A stretch of 64,000 nt of DNA from assembly GCF_036346595.1 (NCBI RefSeq), contig NZ_CP107834.1, positions 5,580,001 to 5,644,000 of the forward strand, in the 5' to 3' direction. Shown piece after piece: positions 1 to 9,304 of the stretch. Each line of letters starts with the position of its first letter. Positions within the stretch are counted from its first letter, which is position 1. Source of the DNA: Streptomyces sp. NBC_00525 (GTDB lineage Bacteria; Actinomycetota; Actinomycetes; Streptomycetales; Streptomycetaceae). Both the position numbers and the translations under genes were made by a program. The notes beneath the pieces were generated by a model. It made no database searches, had not been told where the DNA came from, and worked only from the letters and a program-made list of their open reading frames with translations.

Positions 1-2120
1 ACGCTCGCCACGCCCCGCGCCAGGAACTTCTTCCCGTTCACCCGCTCCGACACGCCCTCGCGGTCCAGGTACGGCGTGATGCCGCCCAGGTGGAAGGGCC
101 AGCCCGCGCCGGTGATCAGGCAGAGGTCGATGTCCTGGGCCTCGGCGACGACGCCCTCGTCCAGCATCAGGCCGATCTCCTGGGCCACCGCGTCCAGGAC
201 GCGGTCGCGGACCTGCTCCTCGGTCAGGACGGTGTCGCCCTGCTTGAGGAGGGCGGCGACCTCCGGGTCCAGCTCCGGCTTGCCGGACTCGTAGACGTAG
301 AAGCCGCGCTTGCCCGCCTTGACGACGGCCGCCAGGTTCTCGGAGACGGTGAAGCGCTCCGGGAAGGCGCGGTTCAGGGTCTCGGAGACGTGCAGGCCGA
401 TCGCCGGGCCGACCAGCTCCAGGAGCACCAGCGGGGACATCGGCAGGCCGAGCGGCTCGATGGCCTTCTCCGCGACCTCGACCGGGGTGCCCTCGTCGAT
501 GACGTTCTGGATCTCGCCCATGAAGCGGGTGAGGATGCGGTTGACGACGAACGCCGGGGCGTCCTTCACCAGCACCGCGGTCTTCTTCAGCTTGCGGGCC
601 ACCCCGAAGGCCGTGGCCAGCGAGGCGTCGTCCGTCTTCTCGCCGCGCACGATCTCCAGCAGCGGGAGGATCGCGACCGGGTTGAAGAAGTGGAAGCCGA
701 CGACCCGCTCCGGGTGCTGGAGCTTCGACGCCATCTCGGTGACCGAGAGGGAGGAGGTGTTGGTGGCGAGGATCGCGTGCGCCGGGGCGACCGCCTCGAC
801 CTCCGCGAACACCTGCTGCTTGACGCCGATCTCCTCGAAGACGGCCTCGATGATGAAGTCGGCGTCGGAGAAGCCCTCCGCCTTGTCCAGCACACCGGTG
901 ACCAGGGCCTTGAGGCGGTTGGCCTTGTCCTGGTTGACGCGGCCCTTGGCGAGCAGCTTCTCGATCTCGGCGTGGACGTAGCCCACACCCTTGTCCACGC
1001 GCTCCTGGTCGATGTCGGTCAGCACGACCGGCACCTCCAGGCGGCGCAGGAACAGCAGGGCGAGCTGGCTGGCCATCAGGCCCGCGCCCACCACGCCGAC
1101 CTTGGTGACCGGGCGCGCCAGGTTCTTGTCCGGGGCACCGGCCGGGCGCTTGGCGCGCTTCTGGACCAGGTTGAACGAGTAGATGCCGGAGCGCAGCTCG
1201 CCGCCCATGATCAGGTCCGCCAGGGCCTGGTCCTCGCGGTCGAAGCCGGCGGACAGGTCGCCGTCCTTGGCCGCGGCGATGATCTCCAGCGCGCGGTACG
1301 CGGCCGGGGCGGCGCCGTGCACCTTGGAGTCGGCGATGGCACGGCCGCGGGCGACGGCCTGGTCCCAGGCCTCACCGCGGTCCACGTCGGGGCGCTCCAC
1401 CGTGACCGTGCCGTTGAGCACGTCGGCGGTCCACACGAGCGAGCGCTCCAGGAAGTCCGCGCCCTCGAAGATCGCGTCGGCGATGCCGAGCTCGAAGACC
1501 TGCTTGCCCTTGAGCTGGCGGTTCTGGTTCAGCGAGTTCTCGATGATCACCGAGACCGCGCGGTCGGCGCCGATCAGGTTCGGCAGCAGCGCGCAGCCGC
1601 CCCAGCCGGGCACCAGGCCGAGGAAGACCTCGGGCAGCGAGAACGCGGGCAGCGCCTTGGAGACGGTGCGGTACGTGCAGTGCAGCCCGACCTCGACGCC
1701 GCCGCCCATCGCCGCGCCGTTGTAGTACGCGAAGGTGGGCACCGCGAGGCCGGAGAGCCGGCGGAAGACGTCGTGGCCGCCCTTGCCGATGGCCAGCGCG
1801 TCCTTGTGCTCCTTGAGCAGCTCGACGCCCTTGAGGTCGGCGCCGACCGCGAAGATGAACGGCTTGCCGGTGATGCCGACGCCGGTGATCGCGCCCTCGG
1901 CGGCCTCCTTCTCGACCTGGTCGACGGCGGCGTCCAGGTTCGCCAGCGACTGCGGTCCGAAGGTGGTCGGCTTGGTGTGGTCCAGGCCGTTGTCCAGCGT
2001 GATGAGGGCGAAGCGCCCCGCACCGGCCGGCAGGTCCAGGTGGCGTACGTGCGCCCGGGTGACGACCTCGTCCGGGAACAGCGCGGCCGCGCCCTTCAGA
2101 AGCTCGGTGGTGGTGCTCAC
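1..2120 (-). CDS. fadB: Fatty-acid oxidation multifunctional protein (enoyl-CoA hydratase / 3-hydroxyacyl-CoA dehydrogenase), 3' end cut
   Basis: Two-domain beta-oxidation enzyme that hydrates enoyl-CoA and oxidises the 3-hydroxyacyl-CoA with NAD. The N-terminal third is a crotonase domain with GGGVEVGL and LPEVFLGLVPGWGG. The middle is the dehydrogenase, with Rossmann motif VGVVGAGLMASQ and catalytic-His context ERVVGFHFFNP. The C-terminal dehydrogenase domain runs off the left edge. 706 codons are visible and the family is about 700-730 residues, so only a few codons and the stop are missing. GTG at 2120 is the start because it overlaps the thiolase TGA as GTGA, implying translational coupling in an fadA-fadB operon. 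Identity is solid; chain-length specificity cannot be read from sequence. Confidence 0.95.
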   Translation of the reverse strand, partial: MSTTTELLKGAAALFPDEVVTRAHVRHLDLPAGAGRFALITLDNGLDHTKPTTFGPQSLANLDAAVDQVEKEAAEGAITGVGITGKPFIFAVGADLKGVELLKEHKDALAIGKGGHDVFRRLSGLAVPTFAYYNGAAMGGGVEVGLHCTYRTVSKALPAFSLPEVFLGLVPGWGGCALLPNLIGADRAVSVIIENSLNQNRQLKGKQVFELGIADAIFEGADFLERSLVWTADVLNGTVTVERPDVDRGEAWDQAVARGRAIADSKVHGAAPAAYRALEIIAAAKDGDLSAGFDREDQALADLIMGGELRSGIYSFNLVQKRAKRPAGAPDKNLARPVTKVGVVGAGLMASQLALLFLRRLEVPVVLTDIDQERVDKGVGYVHAEIEKLLAKGRVNQDKANRLKALVTGVLDKAEGFSDADFIIEAVFEEIGVKQQVFAEVEAVAPAHAILATNTSSLSVTEMASKLQHPERVVGFHFFNPVAILPLLEIVRGEKTDDASLATAFGVARKLKKTAVLVKDAPAFVVNRILTRFMGEIQNVIDEGTPVEVAEKAIEPLGLPMSPLVLLELVGPAIGLHVSETLNRAFPERFTVSENLAAVVKAGKRGFYVYESGKPELDPEVAALLKQGDTVLTEEQVRDRVLDAVAQEIGLMLDEGVVAEAQDIDLCLITGAGWPFHLGGITPYLDREGVSERVNGKKFLARGVAS

Positions 2121-3343
2121 TTGTCGCCTCCGGCGTTCTCGAAGTGCGGGTTCTCCCAGACGACCGTCGCGCCCATGCCGAAGCCGACGCACATGGTCGT
2201 CAGGCCGTAACGGACCTCGGGGTGCTCCTCGAACTGGCGGGCCAGCTGGGTCATCAGCCGGACCCCGGAGGAGGCCAGCGGGTGGCCGTAGGCGATGGCG
2301 CCGCCGTACTCGTTGACGCGGGCGTCGTCGTCGGCGATGCCGTAGTGCTCCAGGAAGGCCAGCACCTGTACGGCGAACGCCTCGTTGATCTCGAAGAGGC
2401 CGATGTCCGAGATGGACAGGCCGGCCTTGGCGAGGGCCTTCTCGGTGGCCGGGATCGGCCCGTAGCCCATGACCTCCGGCTCCACGCCCGCGAAGGCGTA
2501 GGAGACCAGGCGCATCTTCACCGGCAGGCCCAGCTCGCGCGCGACGTCCTCGGCGGCGAGCAGCGAGGCGGTGGCGCCGTCGTTGAGCCCGGCGGCGTTA
2601 CCGGCCGTGACGCGGCCGTGGGCGCGGAAGGGGGTCTTCAGGCCGGCCAGGGACTCCATGGTGGTGCCCGGACGCATCGGCTCGTCGGCGGTGACCAGGC
2701 CCCAGCCCGTCTCCCCGCCCTCCGGGCTGGTGCGGCGCACCGAGATCGGCACCAGGTCCTGCTGGATCTTGCCGTTGGCGTACGCCTTGGCGGCCTTCTC
2801 CTGCGAACGCACCGCGTAGGCGTCGGCGCGCTCCTTGGTGATCGTGGGGTAGCGGTCGTGCAGGTTCTCCGCGGTCATGCCCATGAACAGGGCGGACTCG
2901 TCGACCAGCTTCTCCGACACGAACCGCGGGTTCGGGTCCACGCCCTCGCCCATCGGGTGGCGGCCCATGTGCTCGACACCGCCGGCGACGACGACGTCGT
3001 ACGCGCCGAAGGCGATGGAGCCGGCCGTCGAGGTGACGGCGGTCAGGGCGCCCGCGCACATGCGGTCGATGGAGTAGCCCGGTACGGACTGCGGCAGCCC
3101 GGCCAGAATGCCCGCGGTACGGCCGAGCGTGAGGCCCTGGTCGCCGATCTGCGTGGTCGCGGCGATGGCGACCTCGTCGATCTTCTTGGGGTCCAGGTCC
3201 GGGTTGCGGCGCAGCAGCTCCCGGATGGCCTTCACGACGAGATCGTCGGCGCGGGTCTCGTGGTAGATGCCCTTCGGGCCCGCCTTGCCGAACGGGGTGC
3301 GGACGCCGTCGACGAAGACGACGTCCCGGATGGTACGAGGCAC
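2117..3343 (-). CDS. fadA: Acetyl-CoA acetyltransferase / 3-ketoacyl-CoA thiolase
   Basis: Thiolase of 408 residues catalysing the last, thiolytic step of beta-oxidation. The acyl-accepting Cys is C96 in DRMCAGAL. The catalytic His is in GHPLASSG and the second Cys in TMCVGFGMG, so the triad is complete. The GTG start at 3343 is chosen over an upstream in-frame ATG at 3400 because it follows a strong GGAGGAG ribosome-binding site and gives the family-typical beginning RTIRDVVFVDGVRTPFG. Its stop overlaps the fadB start by 4 nt. A candidate operator lies about 75 bp upstream (3417-3428). Confidence 0.95.
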   Translation of the reverse strand: MPRTIRDVVFVDGVRTPFGKAGPKGIYHETRADDLVVKAIRELLRRNPDLDPKKIDEVAIAATTQIGDQGLTLGRTAGILAGLPQSVPGYSIDRMCAGALTAVTSTAGSIAFGAYDVVVAGGVEHMGRHPMGEGVDPNPRFVSEKLVDESALFMGMTAENLHDRYPTITKERADAYAVRSQEKAAKAYANGKIQQDLVPISVRRTSPEGGETGWGLVTADEPMRPGTTMESLAGLKTPFRAHGRVTAGNAAGLNDGATASLLAAEDVARELGLPVKMRLVSYAFAGVEPEVMGYGPIPATEKALAKAGLSISDIGLFEINEAFAVQVLAFLEHYGIADDDARVNEYGGAIAYGHPLASSGVRLMTQLARQFEEHPEVRYGLTTMCVGFGMGATVVWENPHFENAGGDK

Positions 3344-3416
3344 GATGGCTCTCCTCCAGGGTGCGGGATGGCACTGCTGCGGGGCGCGCCCAGAAGGCAC
3401 GCCGCTCCGCTCATGC

Positions 3417-3428
3417 TACTTGCGAGTA
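3417..3428. promoter_or_regulatory. Candidate operator upstream of fadAB
   Basis: TACTTGCGAGTA is a near-perfect dyad (half-sites TACTTG and, inverted, TACTCG; five of six match) 74 bp before the thiolase start, in the only gap able to hold the operon promoter. Dyads of the TACT-N4-AGTA kind are typical of TetR-family fatty-acid regulators in actinobacteria. Assigning it to such a regulator is inference. Confidence 0.4.
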
Positions 3429-3508
3429 ACCGGGCTGCCCACCCCCTGTGGCCGGAGCGGCGAAGGTCACATGCGGAAACTGCCCGGCCCCGGCCGCCCC
3501 GCACACGG

Positions 3509-3554
3509 CGAATGGCCCGGACGGACTCGAAAACGAGTCCGTCCGGGCCATTCG
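3509..3554 (-). terminator. Perfect 21-bp hairpin after RNase D
   Basis: 3509-3529 and 3534-3554 are exact inverted complements separated by the loop AAAA. The hairpin lies 65 bp past the RNase D stop, before the fadAB promoter region. No U-run follows, which is usual for Streptomyces terminators. Because of its symmetry it could also act on the other strand. Confidence 0.8.
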
Positions 3555-3618
3555 GGCGCCGCGCGCGCCGCGCGGAACCTGGCGTGAATACGCCCCTCCG
3601 TCGCGCCGCTCCGGCCGG

Positions 3619-4893
3619 TTACGCGGGTCCGGTGAGCGTCCGGAGCAGCAGCGGGGCCACCTGCTCGATCTGCCAGTGGCGGGCGCCGTAGCCCGCGAGC
3701 GCCGACTCCACCGTCTCCGGCGTCGGGTTCTTCGGCGGCTCCCAGCACACCCGGCGCACGGTGTCCGGCGTGATCAGGTTCTCCTGCGGCATGTGCAGCC
3801 GCTCCGCCAGCGCGGAGACCGCGGCGCGGGCGGCGGCGAGCCGGGCGGCGGCCGCTGGGTCCTTGTCGGCCCAGGCGCGCGGCGGGGGCGGTCCGGCGAC
3901 GGCCTGGCCGGGCTGCGGCAGCTCCGTGTCGGGCAGCGCCTTGGCCCGGTCCACGGCGCCCTGCCACTGCTCCAGCTGGCGGCGCCCCATGCGCGGGCCG
4001 AAGCCGGGCAGGGCGGTCAGCGCGTGGACGTTGGGCGGCAGCGCGAGCGCGGCCTCGATGATCGCGGCGTCCCCGAGCACCTTGCCGGGCGAGATGTCGC
4101 GGCGCCGGGCGATCCGGTCGCGGGTGTTCCACAGCTCCCGGACCACCGCCATCTGCCGGCGGCGGCGGACCTTGTGCATCCCGGAGGTGCGGCGCCAGGG
4201 GTCCTGGCGCGGGGGAGCGGGCGGCGCCGAGGCGATGGCGTCGAACTCCTCGCGGGCCCAGCCGAGCTTGCCCTGCCGGTCGAGCTCGTCCTCCAGGGCG
4301 TTGCGCAGGTCGATGAGGAGCTCGACGTCGAGCGCGGCGTAGCGCAGCCAGGGCTCGGGCAGCGGGCGGGTGGACCAGTCGACGGCGGAGTGGCCCTTCT
4401 CCAGGGAGTAGCCGAGGACGTTCTCGACCATGGCGCCGAGGCCGACCCGCGGGAACCCGGCCAGCCGTCCGGCCAGCTCGGTGTCGAAGAGCCCGGTCGG
4501 CGTCATCCCTATCTCGCGCAGGCACGGCAGGTCTTGCGTCGCCGCGTGCAGAATCCACTCGGTGCCGCGCAGGACCTCGCCGAGGCCGGACAGGTCGGGG
4601 CAGCCCACCGGGTCCACGAGCGCGCTGCCCGCGCCGTCGCGGCGCAGCTGTACGAGGTAGGCGCGCTGGCCGTAGCGGTAGCCGGAGGCCCGTTCGGCGT
4701 CCACGGCCACCGGGCCCGAGCCCGCGGCGAAGGCGGCGATCACTCCGGCCAGGTCGTCGTCGGACGCCACCACCGGTGGAATGCCCTCGCGTGGTTCGAG
4801 CAAGGGGATCGGCGCCGGGGCGACGTCGTCCGGGGGAGCGCCCCCGGTGGTTCGCAGTGATGTGTCTGCTGCGGTCTCTTGGGCGTCGGTCAC
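3619..4893 (-). CDS. rnd: Ribonuclease D family 3'-5' exonuclease with HRDC domain
   Basis: Protein of 424 residues. The DEDDy exonuclease domain (about residues 40-215) shows Exo I VAVDAERA, Exo II context HAATQDLPCL and Exo III YAALDVELL, with Tyr and Asp in place. An HRDC helical domain follows (about 225-310), and a C-terminal extension ends in LLLRTLTGPA. RNase D enzymes trim 3' ends of structured RNAs such as tRNA precursors; the exact substrate here is unknown. The start is GTG at 4893. It appears monocistronic, ending before the 3509-3554 hairpin. Confidence 0.93.
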   Translation of the reverse strand: MTDAQETAADTSLRTTGGAPPDDVAPAPIPLLEPREGIPPVVASDDDLAGVIAAFAAGSGPVAVDAERASGYRYGQRAYLVQLRRDGAGSALVDPVGCPDLSGLGEVLRGTEWILHAATQDLPCLREIGMTPTGLFDTELAGRLAGFPRVGLGAMVENVLGYSLEKGHSAVDWSTRPLPEPWLRYAALDVELLIDLRNALEDELDRQGKLGWAREEFDAIASAPPAPPRQDPWRRTSGMHKVRRRRQMAVVRELWNTRDRIARRRDISPGKVLGDAAIIEAALALPPNVHALTALPGFGPRMGRRQLEQWQGAVDRAKALPDTELPQPGQAVAGPPPPRAWADKDPAAAARLAAARAAVSALAERLHMPQENLITPDTVRRVCWEPPKNPTPETVESALAGYGARHWQIEQVAPLLLRTLTGPA

Positions 4894-5049
4894 GTGTCAA
4901 GGGTATCTGTGCGTGCGCGGCGCCCGCCGACGGAACGTTCCGTCGGCAGGCGCCGATGCGCGTAATCCAGCCGGTCGCGCGAACGGCGCACCGGTGGGAT
5001 GCGGTGAAGCGGGGTGCGGTGAAGCGTGAGGGGTCGGTGGAGCGTGGAT

Positions 5050-5712
5050 TCAGTGGATGATGCCCGTCCGCAGGGCCACGGCGACCATTCCGGCGCGGTC
5101 TCCGGTGCCGAGCTTGCGGGCGATGCGGGCGAGGTGGCTCTTGACGGTCAGGGCGGACAGGCCCATCGAGACGCCGATGGCCTTGTTGGACTGGCCCTCG
5201 GCGACGAGCCGGAGCACCTCCACCTCGCGGCCGGAGAGCTCGCGGTAGCCGCCCGGATGGCTCGGGGAGCCGGGGGGCCGGCGGTGCATTCGGGCGGCGG
5301 TGGCGCCGATGGGGACGACGCCGGGACGGGCCGGGTGGCCGATGTTGGTACGGGTGCCGGTGACGACGTAGCCCTTGACGCCGCCCGCGAGGGCGTTGCG
5401 CACGGCGCCGATGTCGTCGGCTGCGGACAGGGCCAGACCGTTGGGCCAGCCGGCGGCTCGGGTTTCGGACAGCAGGGTCAGCCCGGAACCGTCGGGCAGA
5501 TGGACGTCGGCTACGCAGATGTCGCGCGGGTTGCCGACGCGGGGACGGGCCTCCGCGATGGACGACGCCTCGATGACGTCACGAACTCCGAGGGCCCACA
5601 GATGGCGGGTCACGGTGGAACGGACGCGCGGGTCGGCCACGACGACCATGGCCGTCGGCTTGTTCGGGCGGTAGGCGACCAGGCTTGCGGGCTGCTCGAG
5701 GAGAACGGACAC
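5050..5712 (-). CDS. LuxR-family response regulator
   Basis: Protein of 220 residues with a receiver domain (about 20-130) and a LuxR-type HTH (about 155-215: LSGREVEVLRLVAEG, then SNKAIGVSMGLSALTVKSHLARI). The likely phospho-acceptor is D69 in VADVHLPDGSG. The acidic pocket is thin, with only D27 visible. The Lys usually found after beta-5 is replaced: the segment reads GYVVTGTR where GYLLK would be expected. No histidine kinase gene is adjacent, so this may be an orphan or atypical regulator. It lies alone upstream of DUF3000 and hemE on the opposite strand; a role in haem control is speculation. Confidence 0.88.
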   Translation of the reverse strand: MSVLLEQPASLVAYRPNKPTAMVVVADPRVRSTVTRHLWALGVRDVIEASSIAEARPRVGNPRDICVADVHLPDGSGLTLLSETRAAGWPNGLALSAADDIGAVRNALAGGVKGYVVTGTRTNIGHPARPGVVPIGATAARMHRRPPGSPSHPGGYRELSGREVEVLRLVAEGQSNKAIGVSMGLSALTVKSHLARIARKLGTGDRAGMVAVALRTGIIH

Positions 5713-5992
5713 CAGGCCTCCTGGGGAGTGGCGGGACGGGCCGGCTCGGGGATGAAGCCGGGGCGAACCGTGCTTGAAGGGTCATTGACTCCTTCGGCAG
5801 TACCCGCCTGCTCCTTTAGGGGAAGATCACGAATTCATGCGTAACAATTCGGGCAAATCGGATGAGCGATCGATTGTGCGAATGTCTAGCCGGTGGCCGA
5901 AAGTGAGCGCGCCGGGGCCGCGGATGCCGTGGCACCCGCGGCGCAAGGCTCGGAAACCGAGGAGTTACGGGACCTGGGGTACGGGCCCTGGG

Positions 5993-6652
5993 TCACGGGC
6001 CCTGGGGGCCGCGCCGCTGGGGCAGCGTCACCACCGCCGCGTCCAGCGGACCGGACGGCGGCAGCCCCGCGATCTGGCACAGCAGATCGCCCCAGGCGAC
6101 CAGATGCGCCGCCGCGTCCGGCACCCCGCCGCGCCCCTCGCGCGGCGTCCAGGACGCCCGGATCTCGATCTGCGTCGCCGGCCGCCGGGTCTCCAGCGCG
6201 CCGAAGTAGTGCGAGCCCGCCATGGTCACCGTGCCGCCGGCCTCGCCGTAGAACAGGCCGCGCGCCTCCAGCGCCCCGGTCAGCCAGGACCAGCACACCT
6301 CCGGCAGCAGCGGATCGGCGGCCATCTCCGGCTCCAGCTCGGCGCGCACCAGCGTCACCAGCCGGAAGGTCCCCTGCCAGGCCTCGTGCCCGGCCGGGTC
6401 GTGGAGCAGGACCAGCCGGCCGTCCGCGAGGTCGTCCTCGCCGTCGACGACCGCGGCCTCCAGCGCGTACGCGTGCGGCGCGAGCCGCTTCGGCGGGCGG
6501 GTCGGCTCCACCTCCAGCTCGGGACGCAGCCGCGCCGCGCGCAGCGCGTCCACCGCCGAACGGAACGCGGACGGAACGGCGGCACCCTCCGCGCCGTCCG
6601 TGCCGTCAGCGCCATCGGATTGACCGGAGATGTGTCCCTGAGCCGCAGCCAT
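5993..6652 (-). CDS. DUF3000 domain protein
   Basis: Conserved actinobacterial protein of 219 residues and unknown function. A disordered Gly/Asp/Ala N-terminus is followed by a compact domain from about residue 28, containing RLAPHAYALEA, GRLVLLHDPAGHEAWQG and EVCWSWLTGALEARG. No signal peptide or membrane segment is visible. The start is ATG at 6652 (MAAAQGHIS); the longer in-frame start at 6727 would run through the divergent hemE promoter. It is divergent from hemE across 92 bp, so the two promoters lie back to back. Confidence 0.8.
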   Translation of the reverse strand: MAAAQGHISGQSDGADGTDGAEGAAVPSAFRSAVDALRAARLRPELEVEPTRPPKRLAPHAYALEAAVVDGEDDLADGRLVLLHDPAGHEAWQGTFRLVTLVRAELEPEMAADPLLPEVCWSWLTGALEARGLFYGEAGGTVTMAGSHYFGALETRRPATQIEIRASWTPREGRGGVPDAAAHLVAWGDLLCQIAGLPPSGPLDAAVVTLPQRRGPQGP

Positions 6653-6744
6653 GCGGGGAAGAGTAGGCGGAATGCGCGCTCGGCGTGCGCAAGGACACCC
6701 GTGCGGGGGCGGGCTCGTTGTGCGCACGTGCGAAGATTCCTACC

Positions 6745-7818
6745 GTGAGTGCCAACGACCGCCCCTCCGGGCCGCTGACCCAGACTTCCGCCACCTACGA
6801 CTCCGCGTTCCTCAAGGCCTGCCGCCGCGAGCCGGTGCCGCACACGCCGGTCTGGTTCATGCGTCAGGCGGGACGCTCGCTGCCCGAGTACCTCAAGGTG
6901 CGCGAGGGCATCCCGATGCTCGACTCCTGCATGATGCCGGAGCTGGTCGCCGAGATCACGATGCAGCCCGTCCGCCGCCACGGGGTGGACGCCGCGATCT
7001 ACTTCAGCGACATCGTCGTGCCCCTCAAGGCCATCGGCATCGACCTCGACATCAAGCCCGGCGTCGGCCCCGTCGTCGCCGAGCCGTTCCGCACCCGCGC
7101 CGACCTGGCCCGGCTGCGCGACCTCACGCCCGAGGACGTCCCGTACGTCACCGAGGCCATCGGGCTGCTCACGGCCGAGCTGGGGGCCACCCCGCTCATC
7201 GGCTTCGCGGGCGCGCCGTTCACACTCGCGAGCTACCTCGTGGAGGGCGGCCCGTCCCGCAACCACGAGCACACCAAGGCCATGATGTACGGCGACCCGC
7301 AGCTGTGGGCCGACCTGCTCGACCGCCTCGCCGAGATCACCGGCGCCTTCCTCACCGTCCAGATCGAGGCCGGCGCCTCCGCCGTCCAGCTCTTCGACTC
7401 CTGGGTCGGCGCCCTCGCCCCCGCCGACTACCGGCGCTCGGTGCTGCCCGCCTCCGCGAAGGTGTTCGACACCGTCGCCCCGTACGGGGTGCCCCGCATC
7501 CACTTCGGCGTCGGCACCGGCGAACTCCTCGGCCTGATGGGCGAGGCCGGCGCGGACGTCGTCGGCGTGGACTGGCGCGTCCCGCTGGACGAGGCGGCGC
7601 GCCGCGTCGGCCCCGGCAAGGCGCTCCAGGGCAACCTCGACCCGGCGGTGCTGTTCGCGCCGACCCCCGCGGTGGAGGCCAAGGCGCAGGAGGTGCTGGA
7701 CGCGGCGGCCGGCCTGGAGGGGCACATCTTCAACCTGGGCCACGGCGTGATGCCGACCATGGACCCCGACGCGCTGTCCCGCCTCGTCGAGTACGTCCAC
7801 ACCCGCACCGCCCGCTGA
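6745..7818 (+). CDS. hemE: Uroporphyrinogen decarboxylase
   Basis: Decarboxylates uroporphyrinogen III to coproporphyrinogen III in haem biosynthesis (cytoplasmic). It has 357 residues, the normal family length. Signature segments [16 protein letters not shown] near the N-terminus, [10 protein letters not shown], and [14 protein letters not shown] are intact. The GTG start at 6745 ([11 protein letters not shown]) is preferred to the ATG at 6685, which adds a basic stretch with no homology to the family and enters the shared promoter. The gene ends at a bidirectional hairpin facing the flavoprotein gene. hemY and hemQ lie about 2.6 kb downstream. Confidence 0.96.
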   Translation: MSANDRPSGPLTQTSATYDSAFLKACRREPVPHTPVWFMRQAGRSLPEYLKVREGIPMLDSCMMPELVAEITMQPVRRHGVDAAIYFSDIVVPLKAIGIDLDIKPGVGPVVAEPFRTRADLARLRDLTPEDVPYVTEAIGLLTAELGATPLIGFAGAPFTLASYLVEGGPSRNHEHTKAMMYGDPQLWADLLDRLAEITGAFLTVQIEAGASAVQLFDSWVGALAPADYRRSVLPASAKVFDTVAPYGVPRIHFGVGTGELLGLMGEAGADVVGVDWRVPLDEAARRVGPGKALQGNLDPAVLFAPTPAVEAKAQEVLDAAAGLEGHIFNLGHGVMPTMDPDALSRLVEYVHTRTAR

Positions 7819-7842
7819 ACCACCGCACGTCCCGCACCACCC

Positions 7843-7876
7843 GGAGGCGGGCCCCGCTCAGGCGGAGCCCGCCTTC
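7843..7876. terminator. Bidirectional terminator between hemE and the flavoprotein gene
   Basis: Inverted repeat 7843-7857 / 7862-7876 with loop TCAG, one mismatch and one G-U pair, between convergent genes. Its right arm lies in the last codons of the leftward gene. Confidence 0.6.
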
Positions 7877-9240
7877 CGCAGCACCGAGACGGTCCTGCGG
7901 GCGGCCACCAGGACGGGGTCCCAGACCGGCGAGAACGGCGGCGCGTAGCCCAGGTCCAGGGCGGTCATCCGCTCCACCGTCATCCCGGCCGTGAGCGCCA
8001 CCGCCGCCACGTCCACCCGCTTGGCCGCGCCCTCGCGGCCCACGATCTGCACCCCGAGCAGCCGGCCCGTCCGGTACTCCGCGAGCATCTTCACCGTCAT
8101 CGGCCGCGCGTTCGGGTAGTAGCCCGCCCGGCTCGTGGACTCGATCGTCGCCGTCACATACCGGAGCCCCACCGCCCGCGCGTCCTTCTCGCGCAGCCCG
8201 GTCCGGGCGATCTCCAGGTCGCACACCTTGCTCACCGCCGTACCCACCACACCGGGGAACGTGCCGTAGCCGCCGCCCACGTTGGAGCCGATGACCTGGC
8301 CGTGCTTGTTGGCGTGGGTGCCGAGCGCGATGTGCCGGGTGTGGCCCGCCACCAGGTCCAGCACCTCCACGCAGTCGCCGCCCGCCCAGATGTCCTCGTG
8401 GCCGGTGACCCGCATCGACAGATCGGTGAGCAGCCCGCCGTGCGGCCCCAGCGGCAGCCCGGCCGCCCGCGCGAGCTCCGTCTCCGGCCGCACCCCGATG
8501 CCGAGCACCACCACGTCCGCCGGATAGTCCGCGGCGTCCGTGACCACCGCGGCGACCCGGCCGTCCGGACCGGTCCTGACCCCGGTCACCTCGGCGCCGT
8601 TCACCGTGGTGATCCCGAGCCCGTCCATGGCCTCGTGGACCAGGCGTCCCATGTCCGGGTCGAGCGTCGCCATCGGCTGCTCGCCCCGGTTGAGGACCGT
8701 GACCTCGAAGCCGCGCTTCAGCATCGCCTCGGCCATCTCGACCCCGATGTAGCCCGCCCCGACGACGACCGCCCGCCGGCCTTCCGTCCGGTCCAGGGTG
8801 TCCAGCAGCGCCTGCCCGTCGTCCAGGGTCTGCACCCCGTGCACCCCCGGCGCGTCCATGCCGGGCAGCGCCGGACGCACCGGCCGGGCCCCGGTGGCGA
8901 TCACCAGCTTGTCGTAGCCGGTCCAGTACGCCTCGCCGGACTCCCGGTCCAGGGCGCGCACCCGCCGGCCCGCCACATCGATCTCGGTGACCTCGGTGCG
9001 GGTGCGCAGATCGATGTCACGGGCCCGGTGCTCCTCGGGCGTACGGGCGATCAGCTCCTCCCGGTCCGCCACGTCGCCGCTGACCCAGTACGGGATGCCG
9101 CAGGCGGAGTACGAGGTGAAGTGGCCCCGCTCGAAGGCGGTGATGCTCAGCTCGTCCGGCCCCCTGAGCCGCCGGGCCCGGGACGCCGCGGACATCCCCG
9201 CCGCGTCCCCGCCGATGACCACCAGTCGTTCCGCCGCCAT
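7858..9240 (-). CDS. FAD-dependent disulfide reductase (CoA-disulfide reductase / NADH oxidase type)
   Basis: Protein of 460 residues with an N-terminal FAD-binding motif (VVIGGDAAGMSAASRAR), a second Rossmann motif (AVVVGAGYIGVEMAEA), an FAD-binding DIWAGGDCVEV and a C-terminal dimerisation domain. A single redox-type cysteine lies in SYSACGIPYWVSG, the arrangement seen in CoA-disulfide reductases, NADH oxidases and peroxidases rather than the CxxxxC of glutathione-type reductases. NAD(P)H specificity and the true disulfide or peroxide substrate are unknown. ATG at 9240 follows GGAGGG. It runs parallel to the DUF4349 gene upstream, 64 bp away. Confidence 0.88.
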   Translation of the reverse strand: MAAERLVVIGGDAAGMSAASRARRLRGPDELSITAFERGHFTSYSACGIPYWVSGDVADREELIARTPEEHRARDIDLRTRTEVTEIDVAGRRVRALDRESGEAYWTGYDKLVIATGARPVRPALPGMDAPGVHGVQTLDDGQALLDTLDRTEGRRAVVVGAGYIGVEMAEAMLKRGFEVTVLNRGEQPMATLDPDMGRLVHEAMDGLGITTVNGAEVTGVRTGPDGRVAAVVTDAADYPADVVVLGIGVRPETELARAAGLPLGPHGGLLTDLSMRVTGHEDIWAGGDCVEVLDLVAGHTRHIALGTHANKHGQVIGSNVGGGYGTFPGVVGTAVSKVCDLEIARTGLREKDARAVGLRYVTATIESTSRAGYYPNARPMTVKMLAEYRTGRLLGVQIVGREGAAKRVDVAAVALTAGMTVERMTALDLGYAPPFSPVWDPVLVAARRTVSVLRKAGSA

Positions 9241-9304
9241 GCCAGTCCCTCCGAAGCCGTCGATGCGCCCCACGCTACGGCGCACCCCGCCCCGGCGGGC
9301 GTAC

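Noticed and set aside
90..2210. 706-codon open frame on the + strand
   Set aside because: It is the shadow of fadB on the opposite strand, with Arg/Asp/Val/Leu-rich composition and no family features; the minus-strand reading has complete catalytic motifs.
3481..3560. Possible insertion-sequence end from the long perfect inverted repeat
   Set aside because: Arms are only 4 nt apart and there is no transposase or target duplication; a terminator hairpin explains it.
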